A DNA stretch of 64,000 nucleotides from Gammaproteobacteria bacterium (GTDB lineage: Bacteria > Pseudomonadota > Gammaproteobacteria > Competibacterales > Competibacteraceae): assembly GCA_024234995.1 (NCBI GenBank), contig JACKNF010000014.1, forward strand, positions 1 to 64,000, read 5' to 3'. This document shows, one piece after another, positions 8,673 through 16,457 of the stretch; position 1 is the first letter of the stretch; each line of letters opens with the position of its first letter. The notes below the pieces were generated by a model. That model was not told the origin of the DNA, did not search any database, and was given only the letters and a program-made list of their open reading frames with translations. Made by a program: the position numbers and the translations under genes.

Positions 8673-10862
8673 ATGGACGTTTCCTGGATTCTCGATGATC
8701 TCAACGACCCCCAGCGTGCGGCAGTTACCGCTCCACTGGGGCCTTTGCGCGTATTGGCAGGCGCTGGCAGCGGCAAGACCCGGGTGTTGACCCGGCGCAT
8801 CGCCTGGTTGCTGGCGGTGGAAAATGCCTCGTCCTGGTCAATCCTCGCAGTCACCTTTACTAATAAAGCCGCTGCCGAAATGCGCAGCCGGGTGGAAGCC
8901 ATGCTGGACCAGCCACTCGGCGGGCTGTGGGTCGGCACCTTTCACGGCATCGCCCATCGCCTGTTGCGCCAGCATTGGCAGGAAGCCCGGTTGCCGCGCG
9001 CTTTCCAAATTCTCGACAGCGACGACCAGACCCGGTTGCTGAAACGGGTACTGCGTGACCTGAATGTGGATGAGAAAAAATGGCCGCCGCTGGCTGCCGC
9101 TGGCTTCATCAATCGATGCAAGGACGAGATGCAGCGGCCGGCAAATATGCTTGATGATGGGACACCCGCCCAACGCCAGAACCAGCGCATCTATGCCACC
9201 TACCAACAGGAATGCGAACGCAGCGGGCTGGTGGATTTTGGCGAACTACTATTGCGCGCCTATGAACTATGGCGTGATCATCCCAACCTGCTGGCCCATT
9301 ACCAAGAGCGGTTTCAGCATGTCCTGGTCGACGAATTTCAGGACACTAACACCATTCAGTACCAATGGGTGCGGCTACTCAGCGGCAACCCATGCGATGT
9401 GTTCATCGTTGGCGACGATGATCAATGCGTCTACGGATGGCGGGGATCGAAAGTCGAGAACATTCAAAAATTTTCCGATGACTTCCCCGGCGCGCAGACG
9501 ATTCGCCTGGAGCAAAACTACCGGTCCACCAGCGTCATCCTCAAAGCTGCCAATGCGTTGATTGCCAATAACACCGGACGGCTGGGCAAGAATCTGTGGA
9601 CCGATGCTGGTGACGGCGATCCGGTTCAAATCTATGCCGCTTTCAACGAAACAGATGAAGCCCGGTTTGTGGTCGAGCGCATCCGGCAATGGGTGGAAAC
9701 CGGCGGTCAGCGCCGTGAAACCGCCATTCTCTACCGCTCTAACGCCCAGTCGCGCATTTTCGAAGAAATACTGGTTGGTGCTGCCATGCCCTACCGGATT
9801 TACGGCGGCCTGCGCTTTTTCGAACGCGCCGAAATCAAGGATGCCCTGGCCTATCTGCGTCTGGCTGCCAATCGCGATGATGATCCTTCCTTCGAGCGGG
9901 TGGTGAATACCCCGCCACGCGGCATTGGCGGGCGGACCCTTGATCTGCTGCGGGATACAGCGCGCGCCGAGAGTTGCTCCCTATGGCAGGCTACATCACG
10001 CCTGCTGGGAGGGAAGGCGCTCAGTAGCCGGGCCGCGCACGCCGTGCGGCGCTTTCTGGATCTGGTCGAAGCACTGGACCGTGACAGTCAGGGCCAGCCC
10101 TTGCCGGAACGGGTCAGCCATGTCATCGCGTACAGCGGTTTGCAGGCGATGTACGCAGAGGATAAGGCTGACAAGGGCGAGATGCGTGTGGAAAACCTGG
10201 ACGAGTTGATCAACGTCAGTGCTCGCTTTATTGCCCATAGCGACCCGGTCATCACCGGCACCGATCCAGCAGAACCGGACTGGCTGAATACCTTCCTCGC
10301 CCATGCTGCCCTGGAATCCGGTGAACGGCAGGCAGGGGCCGGCGAGGATTGCGTGCAATTGATGACCCTGCACATGGCCAAGGGGCTAGAATTCTCGCTG
10401 GTGTTCCTGGTCGGCTGGGAAGAAGGACTGTTCCCCCATAACCGCTCGGCCGCACAGGAACGCCAGTTAGAGGAAGAGCGGCGACTGGCCTACGTCGGCA
10501 TCACCCGCGCCCGGCAACGAGTGTATCTCTGCCATGCGGAGCAACGCCGCTGGTATGGCAAGGAAACCCGGCAAAGTCCATCCCGCTTCGTGCAAGAAGT
10601 GCCCGAAGCGCTAACCCAGGATGTGCGTGCCCGCGCCAACGCCAAACTACGGCCCAAAGCACCGCCGGTTCTCTCACCGGCAGCGGCAATGGCCGCGGGT
10701 GGCTTGCAACTGCGCCAGCGGGTGCACCATGCCAAATTTGGTGAAGGCGTCGTACTGGCCATTGAAGGCGAAGGCTACCATACCCGGGCGCAGATTCATT
10801 TTCCTGCTGCTGGTGGTCCCAAATGGCTGGTGGTCGCCTACACCAAGCTGGACCGGTTGTGA
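8673..10862 (+). CDS. uvrD: DNA helicase II UvrD
   Basis: 729 residues (E. coli UvrD has 720). An ATP-driven 3'-5' superfamily 1A helicase that removes the nicked strand in nucleotide excision and mismatch repair. The start is set at 8673 because MDVSWILDDLNDPQRAAV aligns with the E. coli N-terminus; the open frame extends eight codons further upstream. Visible motifs: Walker A AGAGSGKT (about residues 29-36), VTFTNKAAAEM (Ia), DEFQDTN (II), GDDDQCVYGWRG (III), LEQNYRS (IV), LMTLHMAKGLEF (V) and YVGITRARQ (VI). The C-terminal Tudor-like segment (VHHAKFGEGVV...) is present. Its TGA overlaps the GTG start of the next gene. Confidence 0.97.
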   Translation: MDVSWILDDLNDPQRAAVTAPLGPLRVLAGAGSGKTRVLTRRIAWLLAVENASSWSILAVTFTNKAAAEMRSRVEAMLDQPLGGLWVGTFHGIAHRLLRQHWQEARLPRAFQILDSDDQTRLLKRVLRDLNVDEKKWPPLAAAGFINRCKDEMQRPANMLDDGTPAQRQNQRIYATYQQECERSGLVDFGELLLRAYELWRDHPNLLAHYQERFQHVLVDEFQDTNTIQYQWVRLLSGNPCDVFIVGDDDQCVYGWRGSKVENIQKFSDDFPGAQTIRLEQNYRSTSVILKAANALIANNTGRLGKNLWTDAGDGDPVQIYAAFNETDEARFVVERIRQWVETGGQRRETAILYRSNAQSRIFEEILVGAAMPYRIYGGLRFFERAEIKDALAYLRLAANRDDDPSFERVVNTPPRGIGGRTLDLLRDTARAESCSLWQATSRLLGGKALSSRAAHAVRRFLDLVEALDRDSQGQPLPERVSHVIAYSGLQAMYAEDKADKGEMRVENLDELINVSARFIAHSDPVITGTDPAEPDWLNTFLAHAALESGERQAGAGEDCVQLMTLHMAKGLEFSLVFLVGWEEGLFPHNRSAAQERQLEEERRLAYVGITRARQRVYLCHAEQRRWYGKETRQSPSRFVQEVPEALTQDVRARANAKLRPKAPPVLSPAAAMAAGGLQLRQRVHHAKFGEGVVLAIEGEGYHTRAQIHFPAAGGPKWLVVAYTKLDRL

Positions 10863-12718
10863 GCCGGACGGACTTTTCCGCCGCCACAGCCCGGACGTTC
10901 GCGCATGGCGGCGGTGAACCGCATTCCCAACCCTCCTCCCAGCCGCGCCCGCTGGAACACCGGTTAAGCCTCAAGGAAGTATTGGACGAACTGGTTGCGG
11001 ATGGCCTGGTGGATACCGCCGAAGTGGAACGATCCGGTCTCAGCATCAAAACGGACCACGGTCAACTGCATCCGCTGGTGGTGATTGCCAATAAGAAATT
11101 GCATCAGCTTCACCCCCCGCACCAAGCCCTGAGCCTGGAACTGCTGACCGGGTGGCTTGCGGGCAAAGCTGGATTACCGTATCTACGGATTGACCCGCTT
11201 AAGCTGGACATTGCGGCCGTTGAACGTCTGCTGCCGTTCGTCTCTTACGAGTATGCAGCCCGTTATCAAATTCTACCGGTCGCCGTCAATGATGACCGCG
11301 TCGTTTTCGCCACTGCTGAACCTTGGTTAACGGAATGGCAAAACGTCCTGCGTCAAATCTTGCGCCGGGACATCGAACGGGTCATTACCAATCCGCTAGA
11401 CATTAATCGTTACCAGCTAGAGTTTTACGGTGTATCGCGTTCAGTGCGCGGTGCGATGAAGGGCGCTCTGGAACCCGTTTCGGGAATTCTCAATTTCGAG
11501 CAATTACTGGAACTGGGCCGGCGCGGTGAGTTAAGTGCTGACGAGCGGCCCATCGTCCAGATCGTTGACTGGCTATTGCAATATGCCTTTTCCCAGCGCG
11601 CCAGCGATATTCATATGGAACCGCGCCGCGAACAAGGACAGATCCGGTTCCGCATCGATGGCGCGCTGCATTCGATCTATCAGTTGCCGCCAGCGGTGAT
11701 GAGCGCTGTCACCAGCCGGATCAAAATTCTAGGCCGCATGGATGTCGCCGAGAAGCGTCGGCCTCAAGATGGCCGGATCAAGACCCGCACCCCGGCCGGG
11801 CGGGAGATCGAACTACGCTTATCGACCATGCCGACAGCCTTCGGCGAAAAATGTGTGTTGCGTATCTTTGACCCGGATACTGCTGCCAAAGATTTCGCCC
11901 ATCTGGGCTTTGCGCCAGACGAGGAAGCGATCTGGCGATCCATGATTGCTCAACCGCATGGCATCGTGCTAGTCACGGGCCCGACCGGCTCCGGCAAGAC
12001 AACAACGCTCTACACGACGCTCCGCCATCTGGCGACGCCAGAGGTCAATGTCTGCACGGTCGAAGATCCGATTGAGATGATTATGCCAGACCTCAATCAA
12101 ATGCAGGTGCAGCCAACCATCGATCTCAGCTTCGCCCAGGGGATCCGCACCTTGTTGCGTCAGGACCCCGACATCATCATGGTGGGCGAAATTCGCGACC
12201 TGGAAACCGCGCAGATGGCAGTACAGGCAGCGCTAACTGGCCATTTAGTCTTATCGACCTTGCATACCAACGATGCCGTTTCAGCGATCACCCGCCTGCT
12301 TGATTTAGGCATACCGCCTTATCTCATTCAGAATGTGCTGATCGGTATCATGGCGCAGCGGTTGGTGCGCACCCTCTGTCCACACTGCAAGGAACCCGGC
12401 CAGATCGACGATGCATTGTGGGAGGCACTGGTTCATCCATTACGATTACCTAAACCAGAAGCCATCAATAAACCACACGGCTGCCTGGAATGCCGCAACA
12501 CCGGCTATCTGGGCCGGGTTGGTCTCTATGAACTGCTGGCGGTCACCCCCGGATTGCGCCGGCTTTTTCAAGCCGAAATCAATGAGGACGCTTTGCGGTG
12601 CGCAGCTTTTGAAAAGGGAATGCGCCCCTTGCGAGTCAGCGCTGCCTTGCAGATCGCCGCCGGTCTAACCACTGTTGAGGAAGTGATGCAAATTCTGCCG
12701 CCACTGGACCACCCTTGA
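10859..12718 (+). CDS. GspE/PilB-family type II secretion or type IV pilus ATPase
   Basis: 619 residues if started at the GTG at 10859, whose GTGA overlaps the stop of uvrD and implies coupled translation. An in-frame ATG at 10823 would overlap uvrD further. The N-terminal half (about 30-200) resembles the N-domain of MshE/PilB-type ATPases. It is followed by the AAA core: Walker A GPTGSGKTTT (about residue 374), Asp box IMVGEIRDLETA and His box HLVLSTLHTNDA. A tetracysteine zinc motif (CPHC...CLEC) sits before GYLGRVGLYE. These hexameric ATPases power pseudopilus or pilus assembly at the inner membrane. No GspF, pilin or secretin gene is nearby, so which machine it serves is unknown. Confidence 0.9.
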   Translation: MSRTDFSAATARTFAHGGGEPHSQPSSQPRPLEHRLSLKEVLDELVADGLVDTAEVERSGLSIKTDHGQLHPLVVIANKKLHQLHPPHQALSLELLTGWLAGKAGLPYLRIDPLKLDIAAVERLLPFVSYEYAARYQILPVAVNDDRVVFATAEPWLTEWQNVLRQILRRDIERVITNPLDINRYQLEFYGVSRSVRGAMKGALEPVSGILNFEQLLELGRRGELSADERPIVQIVDWLLQYAFSQRASDIHMEPRREQGQIRFRIDGALHSIYQLPPAVMSAVTSRIKILGRMDVAEKRRPQDGRIKTRTPAGREIELRLSTMPTAFGEKCVLRIFDPDTAAKDFAHLGFAPDEEAIWRSMIAQPHGIVLVTGPTGSGKTTTLYTTLRHLATPEVNVCTVEDPIEMIMPDLNQMQVQPTIDLSFAQGIRTLLRQDPDIIMVGEIRDLETAQMAVQAALTGHLVLSTLHTNDAVSAITRLLDLGIPPYLIQNVLIGIMAQRLVRTLCPHCKEPGQIDDALWEALVHPLRLPKPEAINKPHGCLECRNTGYLGRVGLYELLAVTPGLRRLFQAEINEDALRCAAFEKGMRPLRVSAALQIAAGLTTVEEVMQILPPLDHP

Positions 12719-12861
12719 ATGGCATTCAATGTTGTTATTTTGATGTATTCCAATACTTTTGACTAATTTGTTGTGTATAACATACAATACCCCTGTTTTT
12801 TTAAGTAGTTTAACTTTTCAATCCAATAATATCGCTAAAATAAGATCTTAAGGAGCAGATA
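12719..12861 (+). promoter_or_regulatory. Upstream region of ompW with possible FNR-like and palindromic sites
   Basis: An AT-rich 143-bp gap. It contains ttgatgtattccaa at 12740-12753, which resembles the FNR/Anr site TTGAT-N4-ATCAA with two mismatches. A palindrome tgtat-aac-ataca follows at 12774-12786. A strong ribosome site (aaggag) lies 6-7 nt before the ATG at 12862. E. coli ompW is known to be FNR-regulated; here this is only suggestive. Confidence 0.3.
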
Positions 12862-13494
12862 ATGTCTTCGAAGATGCTCAGGAGTGCCGTAGCAGTGGCT
12901 TTAGCTAGCGGCCTGTTTGCAGGAACCGTTCAGGCTTACGAGACGGGCGATTGGATCGGCCGGGCGGGTGTATGGGGGGTGTTTCCTAAATCAGATAACT
13001 TGAACAATGTCTTGGGTACTGGCGCTACTCTCAATGCAGACGACGGCTACAGTCTGGGTTTCAACATCACCTACATGGTGAACCCGAACATCGGCATTGA
13101 GTTAATTGGCGCCCTGCCATTCAAGCACGACATCGAACTCTCAGGTGCGGGCAAGGTTGCCAGCGCTTACCAATTGCCTCCCACGCTCCTTGTGCAATAT
13201 CACTTCATGCCGGCCAGCAGCATTCGTCCATACGCAGGCATTGGATTGAATTACACCCTCTTTTGGAATGAAAAGACCACAGGTGCTTTATCCGGTAATA
13301 GCTTGAGTTTGGACTCTTCCTGGGGGGTAGCAGGGGAATTGGGCATTGACATTGATGTAGCTCCTAATTGGTTCGTAAATACGACAGTCAGCTATATGAA
13401 CATCGAGACCGATGCCAAGCTCAACGGTGTTGGTATCGGCACTGTCGAAATCAACCCTTGGGTAGTAGGCATCAATGTCGGAACGCGCTTTTAG
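12862..13494 (+). CDS. ompW: OmpW-family outer membrane protein
   Basis: 210 residues, the usual OmpW length. Signal peptide cleaved after residue 25 (TVQA|YETG). The mature protein shows the family pattern: GDWIGRAGVWGVFP at the first strand, MVNPNIGIELIGALPFKHDI, LPPTLLVQYHFMP, IRPYAGIGLNYTLFW and a C-terminal Phe that serves as the barrel-assembly signal. OmpW forms an eight-stranded barrel with a hydrophobic channel, thought to pass small hydrophobic compounds. It is a single gene with its own promoter region and a strong terminator downstream. Confidence 0.93.
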   Translation: MSSKMLRSAVAVALASGLFAGTVQAYETGDWIGRAGVWGVFPKSDNLNNVLGTGATLNADDGYSLGFNITYMVNPNIGIELIGALPFKHDIELSGAGKVASAYQLPPTLLVQYHFMPASSIRPYAGIGLNYTLFWNEKTTGALSGNSLSLDSSWGVAGELGIDIDVAPNWFVNTTVSYMNIETDAKLNGVGIGTVEINPWVVGINVGTRF

Positions 13495-13536
13495 CCGATA
13501 GCATCCTACGCCTGGTTTCGCCTTCAGACACAGTTT

Positions 13537-13573
13537 ATGGCGGGTAGAAGTCATTTTCTCCCGCCATTTTTTA
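13537..13573 (+). terminator. Rho-independent terminator after ompW
   Basis: An 8-bp perfect stem (atggcggg / cccgccat) with a 15-nt loop, followed by a run of six T on the plus strand. It lies 43 bp past the ompW stop. The minus-strand reading has no T run, so it serves ompW rather than the convergent HMA gene. Confidence 0.85.
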
Positions 13574-13579
13574 CGCGCC

Positions 13580-13780
13580 TCAAGCCTTCTCGGGGTAGCC
13601 CAGCGCCTTCAGAGCCGCACTCAGTTCCGCCTGAATATCCTCCACTGCCTCCACCGTGACCCGGCCGGCGGGCACATCCACCTGCACCTCCCGTACTTGC
13701 GGATTTTTGCCAAGCCCATCGCGAATAGCGCTCGCGCAGCCCTGGCACTTGACATTCTGAACATCAATTTCAATTTTCAT
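13580..13780 (-). CDS. Heavy-metal-associated (HMA) domain protein, CopZ-like
   Basis: 66 residues forming a single HMA fold. The metal site is C12-x2-C15 in the context NVKCQGCAS, and the C-terminus is ALKALGYPEKA. Small free-standing HMA proteins carry Cu(I) or similar ions to P-type ATPases. No ATPase or CueR-type regulator is adjacent, so the metal cannot be assigned. It lies downstream of the MoxR gene on the same strand (38 bp), possibly co-transcribed. Confidence 0.85.
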   Translation of the reverse strand: MKIEIDVQNVKCQGCASAIRDGLGKNPQVREVQVDVPAGRVTVEAVEDIQAELSAALKALGYPEKA

Positions 13781-13818
13781 GTCACCCAGCCCTATACCAA
13801 TTCTCGTAAAGTATTTAC

Positions 13819-14676
13819 CTATTTCTTTACATCCGAACGCCGGTTCATAAACAGCAGCCGCTCGAACAGATGCACGTCCTGCTCATTCTTCAATAACGCC
13901 CCATACAATGGCGGGATCAATTTCCGCTGGTCGCCGCGCAACGCTTCAGGCGGGATGTCCTCGGATACCAGCAGCTTAATCCAGTCCAGCAGTTCCGAAG
14001 TGGATGGCCGCTTCCTCAAACCCGGCACTTCGCGAATCTCGAAAAACGCCTCCAATGCCTCTCTCAGCAACCGCTTCTTCAAATCCGGGTAATGCACTTG
14101 CACAATCTGCTCCATGGTCTCCTTGTCCGGGAAGCGGATATAGTGAAAAAAGCAGCGGCGCAGGAAAGCGTCCGGCAATTCCTTTTCATTATTGCTGGTG
14201 ATAATGATGATCGGGCGATGGCGGGCCTTGACAATCTGCTGTGTTTCGTAGACATAGAACTCCATGCGGTCGAGTTCCCGCAGCAAATCATTGGGAAACT
14301 CGATGTCAGCCTTGTCAATCTCATCGATCAGCAATACCGGCTGCACGCCGGCGGTGAACGCTTCCCACAGCTTGCCCTTGACGATGTAGTTGCCGATGTC
14401 ATGCACGCGCGCTTCGCCCAATTGAGAGTCACGCAGGCGGGAAACAGCGTCATATTCATACAATCCCTGCTGGGCCTTGACAGTGGATTTGATATGCCAC
14501 TGGATGAATGGACGGCTCAGGGCAAGGGCGACTTCCTCGGCCAACTGGGTCTTACCGGTACCTGGTTCGCCCTTTACGAGCAGCGGTCGTCCCAGGGTCA
14601 CGGCGGCATTGACCGCCGTCATCAGATCGTCCGTCACAACGTAGCGTTCAGTGCCATGAAAACGGCCTTCGGTCAT
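13819..14676 (-). CDS. MoxR-family AAA+ ATPase
   Basis: 285 residues from the ATG at 14676, chosen because AAGGAG lies about 8 nt upstream; the open frame continues to 14709. The MoxR-type AAA+ core is complete: Walker A GEPGTGKTQ (about residues 36-44), Walker B LLIDEIDKAD, sensor 1 IITSNNEKELPDAFLRRC with Arg finger, and a C-terminal lid. MoxR ATPases usually work with a von Willebrand A (VWA) protein encoded next door to mature or insert cofactors in a target enzyme. Here no VWA gene is adjacent. One (YehP-like) occurs 12 kb away at 26403, but that belongs to a different pairing. Confidence 0.88.
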   Translation of the reverse strand: MTEGRFHGTERYVVTDDLMTAVNAAVTLGRPLLVKGEPGTGKTQLAEEVALALSRPFIQWHIKSTVKAQQGLYEYDAVSRLRDSQLGEARVHDIGNYIVKGKLWEAFTAGVQPVLLIDEIDKADIEFPNDLLRELDRMEFYVYETQQIVKARHRPIIIITSNNEKELPDAFLRRCFFHYIRFPDKETMEQIVQVHYPDLKKRLLREALEAFFEIREVPGLRKRPSTSELLDWIKLLVSEDIPPEALRGDQRKLIPPLYGALLKNEQDVHLFERLLFMNRRSDVKK

Positions 14677-14952
14677 GCAGGGTCTCCTTAGAAATAGGGG
14701 CAGCGACAAAAACTTATATTACTGTTCATTATAAAAAAATACTTTATTATTCTTTATGTTCAGATTGTTGCTTCTGCTATGGTTAATCATGGACAGTCTT
14801 CATAGCAGGTAAGTTTAACAGGCCGATACACAGTCGCCGCATTCTACGAACACTGTTCCATGAATCTCTCAACGCAATAAGCTTCATAGACCCTATCAAC
14901 CACACCTGACAAAGTGCGGCGCTCATACCACCTTGGCTGGAGGATTTTACCG

Positions 14953-15870
14953 ATGAAAGCACACAACATCCTGGAAACGATAGGCAATACCCCTCACGTC
15001 CGCATCAACCGGCTATTTGCCGACCGCAAGGTCGAAGTCTGGATGAAACTGGAGCGCGCCAACCCTGGCGGCAGCATCAAAGACCGCATTGGGCTGGCGA
15101 TGATTGAGGATGCCGAACAACGTGGCCTGCTCAAACCGGGTACGGTGATTGTTGAACCCACATCAGGTAACACCGGCATCGGTTTGGCGATGGCCGCCGC
15201 CACCAAAGGCTATAAATTAATTTTGACCATGCCAGAATCGATGTCGCTGGAACGGCGGCGCTATCTGGCGGCGCTGGGCGCTGAGCTGGTACTGACCCCC
15301 AAAGAGAAAGGAATGCCGGGGGCGATTGAGAAGGCGCAGGATCTGCTGGAAAGTATGCCGAATGCCTGGATGCCGCAGCAGTTCGAGAATTCTGCCAATG
15401 CGGAAATCCACCGCCGCACCACAGCCCAGGAAATCCTCGCCGACTTTCCGGAAGGATTCGATTACATGATCACCGGGGTCGGTACCGGTGGCCACATCAC
15501 TGGTTGTGCCGAGGTGCTGAAGGAAAAATTCCCGCATTTAAAAGTACTGGCGGTTGAGCCCGCAGCCTCACCGGTATTGAGCGGCGGCCAGCGTGGCCCG
15601 CACCCGATTCAGGGCATCGGCGCTGGTTTTGTGCCTGCAATACTCAATACAGAAATCTTGGATGGCATCCTTCAGGTTGCCCATGAGGACGCCTTCAAAT
15701 ATGCCGTGCGTTGCGTTAAAGAGGAAGGCATTTTTATTGGTATTTCATCCGGCGCATCGCTGGCAGCGGTCGCGAGGAAATTGCCAGAAATCTCTGATGG
15801 CAGCCGGATTCTGACGTTCTGCTATGACACCGGTGAGCGTTACCTGTCGGTGGCCGGATTGTTTGATTAG
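14953..15870 (+). CDS. cysK: Cysteine synthase A (O-acetylserine sulfhydrylase)
   Basis: 305 residues from the ATG at 14953, preceded by GGAGG; an in-frame start 39 nt upstream is unlikely. A PLP-dependent enzyme making L-cysteine from O-acetylserine and sulfide in the cytosol. Seen: NPGGSIKDRIG with the PLP lysine (about residue 42), the substrate loop EPTSGNTGIGLA, the phosphate-binding GVGTGGHITG and the CysK-specific GPHPIQGIGAGFVP. The last of these distinguishes it from CysM. Monocistronic, with 240 bp of upstream region and 212 bp downstream. Confidence 0.95.
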   Translation: MKAHNILETIGNTPHVRINRLFADRKVEVWMKLERANPGGSIKDRIGLAMIEDAEQRGLLKPGTVIVEPTSGNTGIGLAMAAATKGYKLILTMPESMSLERRRYLAALGAELVLTPKEKGMPGAIEKAQDLLESMPNAWMPQQFENSANAEIHRRTTAQEILADFPEGFDYMITGVGTGGHITGCAEVLKEKFPHLKVLAVEPAASPVLSGGQRGPHPIQGIGAGFVPAILNTEILDGILQVAHEDAFKYAVRCVKEEGIFIGISSGASLAAVARKLPEISDGSRILTFCYDTGERYLSVAGLFD

Positions 15871-16082
15871 GCTGCATCAAAAATAAATTGCTCTACCAAG
15901 GCAGTGGCCTGGATGACGCTATGCATCTTCCAGGCTGCTCCCCGGTCATTCATCAAATTGACAACATCAATCTCAGCCTTACTGACGGAGCAAATGCCTT
16001 TGTCATCTTCGCCATTCATCTTAATTAACGATAAACTTCCTAGGTAGCTGTATGACCGAAATTCCACAATTGGGGGAATACG

Positions 16083-16415
16083 ATGGATATCCAGGAACAA
16101 CGTCAGGGTGAGGTCATTGTGCTGGGCCCAGTGGGCCGGTTGGATAGTCTGAACTGCCGTGAGTTCGAAAGTCACCTGCTGAGTGCGCTCAATGAAAGCG
16201 GAAAGGTAGTGGTGGATTGCACCGCGCTGGCGTATATCAGCAGCGCCGGGTTGCGGGTGTTGCTGGTCGCAGCTAAACAAGCGCGTGCCACCAAGAGTCA
16301 ACTGTCGCTGGCAGCACTCAAAGATAATCCGCGCGAAGTATTCGATATCAGCGGCTTTTCCGCAATTTTCTCCATCCATCCAACCGTCGAAGCGGCTATC
16401 GCCTCCTTCGGCTGA
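16083..16415 (+). CDS. STAS-domain anti-sigma-factor antagonist-like protein
   Basis: 110 residues covering one SpoIIAA-type STAS domain. The expected phosphorylatable Ser lies in ALAYISSAGLRVLL (around residue 56). The family switches partners when a serine kinase phosphorylates this site. No GGGGA-poor doubt about the start: gggga lies just upstream of the ATG. Forty-two bases downstream comes a Ser/Thr kinase gene, so the two may form a phospho-switch. That is inference. No anti-sigma factor or PP2C phosphatase gene is next to them. Confidence 0.85.
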   Translation: MDIQEQRQGEVIVLGPVGRLDSLNCREFESHLLSALNESGKVVVDCTALAYISSAGLRVLLVAAKQARATKSQLSLAALKDNPREVFDISGFSAIFSIHPTVEAAIASFG

Positions 16416-16457
16416 TCCTCACCCCTCCAATGGCTGTTATTACGAGGGAGCGCTGCC

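Noticed and set aside
8641..8673. LexA/SOS box in front of uvrD
   Set aside because: No CTGT-N8-ACAG pattern is present; only a short gattct/agaatc palindrome, which is too weak to name.
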